Shown here in pieces: positions 1-12,000 of a stretch of DNA of 64,000 nucleotides. The first letter of the stretch is position 1; every line of letters begins with the position of its first letter. The stretch covers positions 76,352,017-76,416,016 of the forward strand of contig NC_134949.1 of the NCBI RefSeq assembly GCF_965638725.1, written 5' to 3'. Origin of the DNA: Aptenodytes patagonicus (taxonomy: Eukaryota; Chordata; Aves; Sphenisciformes; Spheniscidae). The position numbers and the translations under genes were made by a program. Below the pieces are notes generated by a model that saw nothing but the letters and a program-made list of their open reading frames with translations, did not search any database and was not told the origin of the DNA.

Positions 1-148
1 CTGCATCAAGTTACACTGATTGAGGATGTTGGATGTTGATCTTTTGACTGTGTGGGCATGAACACAACCCCTCACTGTCATCAGCTGGGTTCAGCCTTCT
101 TTTACTACTAACAGCTCACACTGCTTTTCCTACCAATATGCCTCTTAG

Positions 149-3100
149 GCTTTAGCTCCTTTGTGTGAAGAAGATAACCAAGCGCAAGAGATTATTAAGA
201 AGTTGCAGAAAAGCTTGCAGTTCCTTAGCCAGTATGCAGCCCGAGTTGCCAGTAGAGCAGAGATGTTGGGAGCTATTAATCAGGTAACTGTTTCCATGTA
301 AATGTATTTTGTAGAAAGTTAAAAGCTTCTAGATGTAAAGGGATTGCAGTATCTGTTTGCTAGGCTTCTGATTCTGGAATTAGATTTAGGAATCTCGTGT
401 ATGTAATGCAGACTGACCAGTACAGCTTAATCCTGGCTTTCTCTTCTCGGATCACGGTTTGTGGTGTTACAAGGAATCCCAGGCACTGTGAGAGCAGCTA
501 CATTGCACTAGCATTGTACAAAAACACACGACAGAAATATGGTCCTGATTTAAAACAAACAAACAAAAAAAACCTGAACAAACAAAAATCCAGAAAAAAC
601 TTTGCATCAGAAGAATGTAGAGAGCACAAGAATGCAATGTGGTAACAAAATAGTCTTGATGCTCTAACAGTAATTCTGTGCCTTATGGAAAGGGCAGCTA
701 ATAAGTTGAATCTATGGAAATTTACAAAGACCTGCTCAAATGTTATGTGTAATTGTGTATAATGCCAAAGAACAGCATGGAAATGTGACTTGGCAATACT
801 AGAAAATGCGTGGTGGCAGCTGAGACTGTAGATCAGAGAAAGAGATGAGGAGGAGCTGTAAGGGCTCAGAAAATGAAGACTAATTTATTTTAGGATAAGA
901 GTAATCACTGGAGAAATAAGACCTGTGTTAACTTGGGCATGTGTCAAGAGATGGGTTGTAGTGAAACTTTGAAAAGGTGGACAAAAATGAGAGGATGTTG
1001 CATCATGGTGATACAAGGTGAGAGTAGACCGTTAAGGGGGGGGGGGGAAGTCTTAAACTGTAAACATGATGCAGTTCCTCAAAGAGCTGCTTCTTTTTCC
1101 TATTGCTGTTGCACTCCCTCCGTTAGGAGAGCCGTGTCAGCAAGGCTGTGGAAGTAATGATTCAACACGTGGAAAACCTGAAGCGCATGTACACAAAAGA
1201 ACATGCAGAACTTGAGGAGCTGAAACAGGTCCTGCTCCAGAATGAGAGATCCTTTAGTTCTCTTGGAGATCGAGGTAAAGCTGCTTCGTCTTTCCTCTTT
1301 CTAGCACCTGCCAGATAGACCCTTATCTAATTGAAGCTTAACATAGTAGGTGGAGGGGGGTTATATGGACCGTTGTATCTCCTCTCCTAAAAATAGAGGA
1401 AAAAATAGCCATTTACTAACAGTATTAGAAACAACTCTCTGAAATTAGACTTGTATGTAAATTGTCATGAATCTTGGGGGGGGGGGGGACATTGCAAGTA
1501 TGCAGTAATGTTCTGGCTTTTAGAAAAGTGCATTGCACATGGTGGTGATAATCTTATTCCTTGTGAGCAGTAGATTTGGGTGCTCACTCACACTGGAGCA
1601 TTCCCAGTAGCTATTTCTAGGTAGCTGAGCTTTGACTGCTCTCTACAGATGCTTCCTGCTCTTTTCTAAATACAAATTGCAGACTCCTTAAGTGCAGGTG
1701 CTCTGAATTTTCCCCCTGTAAGCAGATGGTACAGTGGTCAGGTTTTCAGATGGCACTGTGCACTTGTGACTTTGCCAGAGAAGGATTAAATTCTTCTGAA
1801 AAACAGAACATGTATTTTTAAAAACAGAAAGAGCAGTCTCACACACCGGTAAAATCCTCGCAGGAGCCGTCTGAATCACGGGCCGTTCCTTCCTGACAGT
1901 AAAAGATTGTCCTGTAACAGGACACTGCCTCGATAATAGAAGAATACATTTAATGATAGCAACAGAAACCGATGCTTGTAGAGGATGTATAATGTGTGAA
2001 TATTACAAACTTATCTAATGAAATAGAAAGCTTTTTCCTGAAATCTCATTTCTGCTTTCTGAGAGTACTCTGATAGACTGCAAAAAGTCAGACCATTAGT
2101 TGCAAATAAAGCTCACTGCATTCCTGTAAGCCTTTCTGATGTTTGATCTCTTCACAGATGAATCTACAAATAAAAAGCTACCAAATTCTTTTAACTTTAA
2201 GGTAACGGCTGTTACAGCTTAACATGACATTTCAAGTGCCTTTTTGAGTGTGTGTGTATGTGTGTTTTCTTTGCCTTCTCACGCGCTGGTGCTCTGCTAC
2301 ATGCTTGACTTGGTAGCTTTCTGTCTCAAATGTGGGCCGATGTCATCAAACACGAGGATCTATTTTCTCAATCACCCCCACCAACCTGAGGGAACTGCAT
2401 GTGGTCCCACTTAGAAGATGAAGTGTTCACGGAAGCCAAAATGGCTGTGCTCTTATGCAACGGTTAAGAAATATTGTTCGTGTGTGGTTCTCTCATTGGG
2501 GCTACAGAAGAAGGGTTTAGCACACAGATACGAAAAAAATAGATGGGGGCAATTCAAATTTACTGTAGGAATTCCTGTGAGCACCATTAGGAGAATTTAG
2601 ATGCCTTCAATGTTGGTATTTTGCTGGAATCTGTGTAGCCAGCCTCACTTCAGATGCTTAGAGGGGGAAAAGCAGTTAATGTGGAAAGATGCTGCTTTAA
2701 AGAATATGGTTTGGGCTGCACTTATGATTTGATTCTTCTTTGTGTGTCACTTTTTATACAGTTTGTATAAAAACAGATGATATTTTATGTGATCGGTGAC
2801 TAGTCTTGTCATTCCCTGATAGAGTCAGTAATGCCTCTTATTTTTATAGCCATCATCATCCCTTCGAAGAGTTAGCATTGCAACGTTGCCCAGGAGTGCT
2901 GCAAATGCAGGCATTGGGTTGCCACTGGTAAGTAAGGGTTCCCGGATGGTGAGGTGCTTTACCGTCTCAAAACTGGCTGGGCTGAAGCGCGAAAATGCCA
3001 ATGCAGTTAAGTGTGTCAAACTTCTTCTCTAGGCCCAATTCCATGAACCTGACGGAGATGAACGGAGTGATAAATTCGGCAGGAGATCAAGCAGTTGGTA

Positions 3101-5298
3101 AAGTTACTTGGGCTTGTCTTTGAACAGGGTTAAATATTTTTCAACTCTCAGTGTGCCTGTATTAAGCAGCTTATGGAGCATCTTGTGGTATAATAATGTT
3201 TAGGCTACACCTTTCACATTAGTTTAACATGCTTCGATAGGTAAGTGAGCCTTCGTGACTAAATGTTACAGCTCTTCCTTTTTTATTTATTTTTTTATTA
3301 AGGGTTGAGAGTTTTAAAAACAAATTACCTCAACTTTCTTGCTTTAGAACTAAAATATGAAATCTAGGCAGCTAGCATCAATGGATATGGGTTTTTTTGG
3401 TCGTGTTTTTTTTTAAAAAAAAAAAAAAAATAATCCTAATTTCAGGCAACTAACTTTGGAACTTATTTGTCTAAGGCCTACCCAAATGAGTAGGCTGCTG
3501 CTGAATTTCTAATTTCCTGCTATATATCTGATGGGGAAATTAAGGCAAATGTCTTTAAAATATGACAGGGGACGACTGGGAGCAAAGCAAAATGAGAAGC
3601 GTCCTTCACTACAGCGGTTCATTAGCACATATTCCTGGGCAGAGGACGAAGACAAATGTGCTGAAACAAAGTAAGTTCAACAGCACTCTCCTCTGAGGTG
3701 TATGTGCAGGGTTGGTTGGTTTGTTTATTAAAAAACTTTTAACTGTCCACTACCTGATCAGAGCTATAAAGTCAAGCTATTGTGAGCTCTGTGAAATTGA
3801 ATGCTTGATGGAAAAGCTTTGGAACTGTTGATGCTTGCTTACAGAAATGAGCAGTTGGAATCACCTGCTGAAGTACAAGAAGAACCATCAAACAAGGAAA
3901 GTATCTCTGAAAAAGGAAAATGTTCATCAAAATGGAGCCTAGAGTCAGCGTAAGTTTTCTCACATCATTGTGAGGTAAAGCAACATTTGGGTGGTGGACA
4001 TGGGAAGAGGAAGCAAAGCTGTAGCTTTGGCTTGGTTGTTAATGCCGATTTCTTAAACAAACCAACTGGGAATGAGTAATCTTAGGTGCCAGAGACTCAC
4101 CCCACCCAGGGATTCGTTACTAACCCTAAATGGTGAGGTAAAGAGGAACTTCATGCTATGATCCCACCTCTTCTAGTTACTCTGTTATACTCTGACGGCT
4201 GTTATAGCTAGGCTACTAGGTCATGCTAACATGTGCTCTTGTAAAAATGATCAAGGGTTTGAGGCCTGTGCAAAATTTAACAGCAGCTTTGGCACACATT
4301 GAGAGACAAGCAGGTTATCAAGACTAATTCCAGACTATTCCAGCTAATTTCTCTGGATATCTCAAGTCAAGGAAGAGAGTACTGTCCTAAACAAGTATGC
4401 CTCGGAAGCCCCTGCCTTACAGGAAAGGCGGTCTGTTGTCTCTGCAGAGAAACTGTTTATTCCATACGAATATCCCATGCTAAGCCTCCACTCTGAGCAT
4501 TCCTGATCAAGGGGGAGCATGTAAAACTGAGAAGGCAGCAAGAACAAATATTTCTTTCTATTGTTTGATAAAGGATGGGGATACCCAATGTCATGAGAGG
4601 TCTAGGGTTTGGATAGTCAGTGAGGGTAAGACCTCAGGGAAGGCACCAAAGCCCTAGAAAACAATAAAACACAAGGCCAGCACTTTTCAGTGCTTTCTAC
4701 AAGCAAGATTTCTTCATGAGCTGCAAGGCAGCTTTTGTGAATCCGCTTCAGAAACACAGTGGGGTACAGGGAGCATGGGTGCCTGAACTGGGCTCACGGG
4801 TCAGGTCAGTCACCTAAATAGCTTACTGAGAACTTGCTTACCAAAGTCTGCATTTTAAACCCAGAACATAAGCTACCATTGCACATAGCTCCCAATACAG
4901 GAACCACCATGTCACTCTTGATGGTTAAGGATCTGTAGGTTTGTGGGGTCTGGTTTGCTTTAGGGATTTTTGGGGTGGGGGAGTGGGGTTGGGAAGAGGG
5001 CTTCCAAGTTTTGAAGAAAAACTGAACCACCCTATGACTTACTCTTCTGTGCAGGTGCAATTTAATGTCATCGTTGGCATCCCATTTCAAGACTTCCTTT
5101 TCCAACGCTAACAAAACTCTCTGGGTTTCTGTTTCCATCCTGGTACTGCTTGCTGCTCTTACAAGCTTCCTCACTGGGCTGTCTCTTCAAAGACCAGCAG
5201 ACGCAGCACCTGTAGGAACTGGGGACTCCTGGACCTCACTACAGCAACTGTTGTGGCCATATACAGGACTTCAACACAATGGACCACCCCCAGTATAA
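149..5298 (+). CDS. IRAG2: IRAG2 (LRMP/Jaw1), 3' part of the gene, last eight coding exons
   Basis: Lymphoid-restricted membrane protein, a relative of IRAG1/MRVI1. Known members sit in the ER and outer nuclear membrane by a C-terminal anchor, bind IP3 receptors and can bind SUN proteins. The exons 156-283, 1127-1274, 2158-2201, 2850-2927, 3033-3097, 3569-3670, 3845-3949 and 5055-5298 join in phase into about 303 C-terminal residues. Seen in order: a helical coiled-coil stretch ([20 protein letters not shown] ... [12 protein letters not shown]), a basic Ser-rich stretch ([20 protein letters not shown]), the conserved [16 protein letters not shown] motif, one hydrophobic segment ([15 protein letters not shown]) and a short tail ending HNGPPPV. 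The 5' exons lie outside the window, so this is partial by position, not broken. It converges on DNAI7. Confidence 0.95.
156..283 (+). CDS. IRAG2: IRAG2 coding exon (first in window)
   Basis: Coiled-coil exon reading [16 protein letters not shown]...MLGAINQ, followed by donor CAG|GTAACTG. The acceptor is probably the AG at 154-155, which leaves two bases of a split codon. A second AG at 147-148 lies 7 nt upstream, and only one of the two can fit the phase of the unseen previous exon. Confidence 0.88.
284..1126 (+). other. IRAG2 intron
   Basis: No gene or recognisable transposon. It holds a run of 12 G (1036-1047) and an AT-rich stretch with AAAC repeats near 555-600. Confidence 0.85.
1127..1274 (+). 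CDS. IRAG2: IRAG2 coding exon
   Basis: Acceptor CCGTTAG and donor GAG|GTAAAG. It reads [20 protein letters not shown] and on to [12 protein letters not shown], continuing the charged coiled coil. 148 nt, ends in phase 1. Confidence 0.93.
1275..2157 (+). other. IRAG2 intron
   Basis: Ordinary intron; the only visible oddity is a run of 13 G at 1476-1488. Confidence 0.85.
2158..2201 (+). CDS. IRAG2: IRAG2 coding exon (short)
   Basis: 44 nt exon after TCTCTTCACAG, donor AAG|GTAACG. It completes an Asp codon and reads [14 protein letters not shown], the linker after the coiled coil. Confidence 0.87.
2202..2849 (+). other. IRAG2 intron
   Basis: A short TG-rich patch near 2249-2265; otherwise nothing recognised. 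Confidence 0.85.
2850..2927 (+). CDS. IRAG2: IRAG2 coding exon
   Basis: 78 nt, phase 0 at both ends. Acceptor TTTTTATAG, donor CTG|GTAAGT. Reads [20 protein letters not shown], matching the basic Ser-rich segment of the family (RRVTIASLPR in mammals). Confidence 0.93.
3033..3097 (+). CDS. IRAG2: IRAG2 coding exon
   Basis: 65 nt. Acceptor CTTCTTCTCTAG, donor TTG|GTAAAG. Reads [20 protein letters not shown] and ends in the split Trp codon of RRSSSW. Confidence 0.92.
3098..3568 (+). other. IRAG2 intron
   Basis: AT-rich; contains a T-tract followed by a long A-tract near 3408-3430. No gene seen. Confidence 0.85.
3569..3670 (+). CDS. IRAG2: IRAG2 coding exon
   Basis: 102 nt. Acceptor ATGACAG, donor AAA|GTAAGT. 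Contains [20 protein letters not shown], the best conserved motif of the family in this window. Confidence 0.94.
3845..3949 (+). CDS. IRAG2: IRAG2 coding exon
   Basis: 105 nt. Acceptor GCTTACAG, donor AGC|GTAAGT. Acidic and Ser-rich linker ([20 protein letters not shown]...KWSLESA) just before the membrane-anchor exon. Confidence 0.9.
3950..5054 (+). other. IRAG2 last intron
   Basis: No gene or known repeat recognised. A G/T-rich stretch lies at 4965-5000. Confidence 0.85.
5055..5298 (+). CDS. IRAG2: IRAG2 terminal coding exon: tail anchor and luminal tail
   Basis: Acceptor TCTTCTGTGCAG, stop TAA at 5296-5298. It encodes a juxtamembrane segment ([14 protein letters not shown]), one transmembrane helix ([16 protein letters not shown]) and a luminal tail of about 35 residues containing [17 protein letters not shown] and ending GPPPV. 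The proline-rich end fits the reported KASH-type SUN binding of this protein. Confidence 0.96.
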
Positions 5299-5476
5299 CA
5301 AAGGTTCTGACTTTTGTAGTTATACTTCCAAGTTCTGGATGACAGTATGAGAAGCTGAGATAGTATATTTAAGGTTACATGTTTGGGGTTGTTTTGTTGA
5401 GTTGTGGGTGGTTTTGGGGGAGATGGTTTTTTGTTTGTTTGTTTTTTTTTAAATCATGACTTGAAATGGAAAAATT

Positions 5477-5482
5477 TTTATT
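5477..5482 (-). terminator. DNAI7: candidate poly(A) signal for DNAI7
   Basis: Only AATAAA on the minus strand between the DNAI7 stop (5772) and the IRAG2 stop. It lies about 290 nt past the DNAI7 stop and inside the likely IRAG2 3' UTR, so the two transcripts would overlap tail to tail. Confidence 0.5.
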
Positions 5483-5550
5483 CCCCCCCCATTCTGACAA
5501 AAGTCATCTTTACAAGTACCTAAAAGGGTCTGAGTTCCATTCAGGTTTAC

Positions 5551-5556
5551 AATAAA
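5551..5556 (+). terminator. IRAG2: candidate poly(A) signal for IRAG2
   Basis: First AATAAA after the IRAG2 stop, about 250 nt downstream. Further AATAAA copies follow near 5586, 5619, 5646, 5691 and 5742, so the used site cannot be chosen from sequence alone. Confidence 0.5.
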
Positions 5557-5771
5557 ACAGTTAGTCATTTTGAACATAGCTAACAATAAATATGGCTAAG
5601 TGGTCTAGCCACAAGAGAATAAAGAACTTATTTTGCTTTAACAAAAATAAAATGTTTGCATTTTAGTCACTGAAGCTGTTCCAATGATTTGAATAAAAAG
5701 GATTCAAGACTTGAAATGTAACTTTACTGAAAGCTTTTGATAATAAAGTTTTAAAGGAAAGCATGCAGTAT

Positions 5772-6047
5772 TTAAGAGTACGTTAAAACTCTTGTAGCAA
5801 GTAGTAGCTGATACACAACATCAATAAATAAGAAGCTAGCTGTTTCCACTTTATCAATTGCTTCTTTGCTGGCAAAGTCCTTAAGCATATGGTAGAGTGT
5901 GGAGTGAAATTCAGAACCTTCCTCTAGCTCTTCTGAAAAAGCTTCACTGGTTTCGGTGATCTTGAGCTTTTGTGCTTTCTGACCATTAAACATGTAAAGA
6001 GACCAGTCTTTGCCTCTGACAGAATCTGCTTTAAGATGCTCGCTTAC
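5772..6047 (-). CDS. DNAI7: DNAI7 terminal coding exon 17
   Basis: 276 nt including stop TAA (5772-5774). Acceptor GCAATAG. Reads [20 protein letters not shown], then an acidic stretch and [18 protein letters not shown]...VLTYS. Confidence 0.94.
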   Translation of the reverse strand, partial: VSEHLKADSVRGKDWSLYMFNGQKAQKLKITETSEAFSEELEEGSEFHSTLYHMLKDFASKEAIDKVETASFLFIDVVYQLLLATRVLTYS

Positions 6048-9000
6048 CTATTGCAGAATAAAATGCACTGTAAGATGAAGCCCATGACTCTGACAGAGTT
6101 TAGAATTTCATACTAGAATATAAATTCTAGTATACTCACAAGTGTAATACAGAAACAAAACCAAGATGCTGCTTTGAACCCCTAAAACAATACTAGCTCT
6201 CTGTCCCTAAGAGACTGTGTACCAGGTACTGTAGCAACGCCAAAATCTTCCATCTAGTTTGCCTTTGTAAAATGCAAGGTTTGGCCACTCCGGTGGCTGC
6301 TCCTGACTCCTGTAGAGAGAGCAGCTAGGTCCAACAGGCATCGCTTGTTTTAGTTCTTGCTCCTGGGATTAAGTATTAGGCTAAATATTTGTATGTCCCA
6401 TGCATTTAACTCGAGAGTGGGAGAGCTTCTCAAGATTTCGACAGTACGGTACGTTCTGTATCTGCAACTGCGAGTATTTTTCTGTCTGTCTGGGCGAAGT
6501 TTTAACCACATATGGTTTAGTTCACAGAGGGGAAACAAATCAACGCTTAAGTTGCTTATTCCCTCCTTTACAGTAAGGAACAAATGAAACCCCATATGGA
6601 CAAGAAGAAAGTTCCGAATATTAATTATAAAAACTTACACATCAGACTGCTATTCAGAGGACACCTACAGTAGGATACTTCATGAAAATCAGCATCCAGC
6701 TACATCATCCCAGCTTTGGCTAAAGCTGACCTGTCAGCTATACATCCTAGCACATTAGCAAGTGTCTTTGTTACTGAGATGTGTGTCCCATTAGAGAGCT
6801 CGCAAATGCATGAGCTGTGAGGCAGTGGAGAAGCAGGCTTTGAAGTTTTACTGACACACACTGAAAGCTGCTAAATAGTCAACTCCAAGTCTTAAAACTG
6901 CCGCACTAGGAGCGTAGGCAGGGGTTGAAGACAATGTTTGAGATGAGCGTAACTTAGAGAAGTTAATTGTTTCTGTCTCTTTAACTGTGATAGAATTCTA
7001 CACTGGTTTTCTCTAGAAGTTTAGTCTAAATCCACAAACCTTGAACACTACTTGCTCTTGACCTGCTTCTAGATTCCACTTGCTCCAAGCAAAAGCAAAA
7101 GCAGATGCAACCAGTGCCATCTGTTGATAGGCCCTAACTTCTGCTAGGGGAGCCTGTAATGCAAAAGTACAAGTTAGAAAATATACATGTATCATTCAGT
7201 CTAATTCCCTGTGTTATACAAGCGTAAGAAAAAGCTTGCTTTAACCAGAAGCCACTGGCTAAGTTGGCAGAACTCTTGTATGCTTGCCACCTGATTCTGC
7301 ACAAGAGGTCTTCGTATAAGAAAATGTTACCTAAGTGAAAAATAGGTGGAAAAAAACACAGGAAAACCATTCACGCTGGCACTCACCTTCTTGTTCACAG
7401 AGACGTACTTGTGAGAATACTCTCCTGGGAAAATATTCACACCAGCTTTTTTCAAAACTGCTCTTAGGTCAACTGGACTTATCCATTTTCCTGTGATGTG
7501 GGAAAGCACATCCTTCTCTTCCACCGCTACTGAAGACAACATACACTGATTCCCCTGTTGTACAAACCAGTGAAAGCAACTTACTGGTCATGAAAGCTGT
7601 TTTCTGCTTCAGGCATCAAATATTAATATCGTTGCTATTCTGGATAATGCATACGTTATCTACCACTCTGGGCTGTAAACCTTCATTCGCGTATCCTGAA
7701 GAAAGCCACTTTTCTGCAGGATTTCAGAAACAACACTGGTCTACTGGCCCATGCCTTCCACTCATACCAACTCTTTTAAAATCACGTCTGTTACTGAACT
7801 GATTTATATGGCAATGAGCCATATGGATAATCATGTGTAACTTGAACCTTTAGGAGGAACAAGTAGCATTAGTTGTAGGTTACCTGAAATGCTTTCGTTT
7901 CTCTTGGTATAGGTGGGAGGAGCGAGGAACAATTTTTAAGTAAGTTTCTAGCTGGTGAAACAGTCTTGAATTCAGCAAGGTAGTTATCGATATCAAAGCA
8001 CTTACTGGAACTTTGCAGAACGATCGTACAGGTGCTTTCTTCTGACCAGTTCACAGAAAATAACTGAAATTAAATCACCCGTACTGTTCCTTACAGTGCT
8101 TGGAAAGGAAGAGATCCTCATTTTCACCGGCGCAGAGTGAGATCCAAATTGCTCTTGTGGAAGCACCCCAAGTTCTTAATAAAGGACACTGTAATAATGC
8201 TGTATTTTTTTAACAAAAATCTGCAAATGTGTTATAAAAAAAATTATTTACAGTACCTTAATTTGTATCTGAATCGTTGCAAAGACTGCAGTAACCGTAA
8301 GTAGTGCTTCATCCATACCAGTAGGTCGCAGTTCCCATGCCTGATACGGCATGTTGAGATGAGCATCCTGGAGAAGTGCTATTGTATAAAAGGCACCCAT
8401 CTCAAAGGTGATACTCTCTTCTTGTGTTTCGTACGTTATGTTGCTGATGCCATCAGTTCTCCACTGTTGGCCTTTACAAAAGGGATGCAAAAAATACAAC
8501 GATGCATATGTAAAGCTTCTGCTTGTGGTATGTGCTGGGGAAGAATTAGTTAGTAAAGACATCCTAGGTTAACAAATATTCACAAGTAAGAAAATACTGG
8601 GCACAAAATAAAAAGAATTAATTTAAGGCAAAAAATCCCCTCATTTTAATTGTCTTCAGGTATAAGATTGGGCTAATTTTGACAGGAAAGCTTCTCCTTA
8701 ATCTCAAAAGAAATACAGATACTAACGTAACTGTTATTTCTTACTTGCTATGTAGCAGTCCACAAGCTCATTTTCAAGAGTACCTTCAAACTGTTTTCAT
8801 AGGTTCTACTCTACATTCATGAAAGAGAGTCAGAGGTATGTTGTATTTATCTAATAACTAGAATATGGCATTTGGTTTTTAACACTTAATTTTCATATTT
8901 TAACTTAACACTAATGCACGTAGTTAGGAACTGATTTGGCTCAAAGTGGACCTTACATGGCTTCACCCTAGCAAAACTTGATTTGTGGTATAGAGTTGTA

Positions 9001-12000
9001 CTACCGCCCATTAAATGGTGTGTATTTTTTTCCATTCATATTAAAAAGCTACAGTAAAAAGCCTCAACAAGCAGCCCATTATTAGCTCTGATGCAGAAGA
9101 AAATAGAACCAAACAAAACCAACCCCAAATCCATTAACACTGAAGTCCCCAAATTACTTCTGGGCTCTGAATTGGCTCTTATCTTCACAGCTGGATTCTA
9201 GAAAACTCAGGTATAAATTCCATTATTCAATTTTAAAATAAATTTATGTCCTAAGTTCCTACCTGCAGGATCCCATCGGGCTATCACAGGATCCTCAAAA
9301 TACATCACATTGTCAGAAAGCCTAAGGGTTATCCGTACTGGTGGACGTGTGGCATCTTCAGCCTCTTCCGGGGGATATGGGTATGTCTCCAAGCCAACAT
9401 CGAGTACCTTTGGCAAGATGGGAAAAGGACAGATAACATTTTTATTAGAAAATGCAGTAGCCTACTTTTTTTTTTCTTTAAGTCCCACCTAATCACCTGC
9501 GGAGCTTCCTACCGCACCACTTAAAAATTTATTAGTATTAATGGTTTGCTAATATTGTGCATTTCCAACTACAATGTTGAAGACAGGAGAAGGGTGACTA
9601 CCAACAGGCCTTTGAACCCTTCAAGTGCTGTCGATGGCACCCTTAAGGCAGTGCCACACAGCAGGCATAGTCATTTTTTAATAGATCCACAGCCTCCAAA
9701 AAAAACAAGAGCACCTGAGAGGCAAAAGCAGATATAATTCCACTTTGTCCACACAGTGTCAAAGGGAATGAAAGAGGTCACATGCGACTGGTAGTGCAGG
9801 TCTGTGTGCTCGGCTGGGAACGAAGATCCCATGCCTCTTGATCTGCCCACAGTCCCGCTTTCTTAAGCTTGTACGGGAATTTCACTTACTAAAGGTTTTC
9901 AGCTTCACAGTAAAAACTGTGACGTAGGTTAGCGCTGCATCAGGCTCCACAAGCGGGAAAACTAGAGCACATTGGCTGTAGTCCTCAAATACCGTGCAGA
10001 GCCTGGAACTGAACTGGCAGTAATTTTGTTACCATCCTTCTTTAAGTGTACCTTTCACGTATGAAAAACTAAGAACTTCTCTCTTTGCTGTTATGCTTTG
10101 GCCAAGAGCATTTTCCAGCACAACAATCTGTGCTCGCCATGCTAACGAGCACTGACTGAGCACACACCTCGCTAAGCACAGGCTGATCTGTTTCTCCCCA
10201 GCTGCTCCAAAAATTGGCCAAGTGTAATTGAACAATGATTTGAAAACTTAGTCCTTTACTTGGCCGCTCAAGAAATCACGTACGCTGCATATGTACAGTG
10301 GTGACACACCTCAGGAACAGCTCTTCAAGGATGACAGGGAAGAGGACGGCGTGGGGTGTAATCTCTTTCCTCACCTACCTCCACCATGCTCCAGTCCTTG
10401 ATTTGTTTGACCTGAGGTGGAAGCTGCAGTACATTGATGTGGTACACACCACCCACAGGTACAAACTGTTGCAAATCAACGATGTTTTCATCATTTATCG
10501 CCTCTTCTTTTTCATTCGTCTCTTCCTGTGTCAGTGGATCCTGAACTAAAAAATAACCAAACAACATGGCTTAACTTAGTGCTTAAACCAAGATACGGAC
10601 ATTTCCCGCTTCTATTATTTTCCACTTTTGCACAAAAAGCCCATGCGCTTGAAGAGCTTTACACGCTGCAGCATTTCAGCACCATCTACTGGTGTTCCCC
10701 AAATCTTTTAACAATTAATTGAAAAGAGGGGAAAAGAAAGACAGCTGGACAATGAAAAGCACTTGTTTTGGTACTGAGCTTTTTAACAGATTAATCTCTG
10801 CTCTAACTTTGTAGTCAATTCAAAATGCTTTATACAGGAATAATGTTTTACTGACAAAATGAGTCACATCCGTCATTAATCACAGAAGAATTTCACAAGT
10901 ATACAATACAGTAGATTCCAGACAGGTTTAGTAAGACTGTATTGGTATGAAAAGAAATGAGGCCAATAAAAAGATAAAAGACACCTGCAGGTCATGTGCT
11001 GAAGGTGAAAGACAGATGATGGTGTTTATGAAGAGCAAGAGGGATTTAACATGAAACAAAATTTTCAGATAACAAAGATAATTCATATTTTTTCTACGCA
11101 TAATTATGTATATATTATATATATGAATTTAAGTTTTAATTAATTGGAAAATGTTATTAGAAGGCATCAATGCCATGGACAAAAATGCCTACAAATATTT
11201 TCTTTAACAAAAAAAAACCCAAAACCAAGCCCACATAAAACATTGCACTGGATGTTATAGAAGGAGGACGGAAGTTACCGTTGACAGGGATCAAGAAAAA
11301 GTGTTCGATACTGTAAAAAAACCAGCTACTCTGTGTGTGTGTGTGAGTGAGTTGTGAAATTTGCTTTTAGAGAGTGAGATGATCTCAAAAAAAATGACAA
11401 ATATCTATATAAACTGTCTTTAAGCTTTTAAAAAACAAGTGAAAATTGTGTTAATTTTATAACGACAGATTTAGTTGCATCATGCAGAGGTTTTATTCTA
11501 CTGCATTCACACAACAGTAATGTCCTTTTGCAGTTATTCCAAGCAAAAAAATTTACAGGAAGTAAAAAACATTTTACTACCAGCCACAGTGGTAGCTTGC
11601 ACTTTAACTTGCTTTTCAAAATAACAACACAAAAATATTTAGGTGTCTTCTAAACAAAACTAGTCATTCTCCCCAGCGAAACTAACTTCTTAACACTGGT
11701 ACAAAGAAGTTAAATCCAGAGAACTGCAGTAGTTCTTGCTCTTTTCCCTGTTGTTGCATTCCTGTCTTTTTCCTCTCGTCTACCTGGCTGCCTGTTTTCA
11801 CGGAATTTGTGGTAACTGAGCATCCTTTCAAACTCTAGTCTGAAAAGTGGTTGAATGGGTTGTGCGGGCCAGCACAAGCATAGTTTCCTAGGCTTTCTCT
11901 CCTTATTAAAGCAGATAGACAAGCTTGAAGGCATTCAGGTATAATTAGTACACTTCTGTGCACGTACATTTCACCTAATACTATGGTAGGGATTTTCAAA

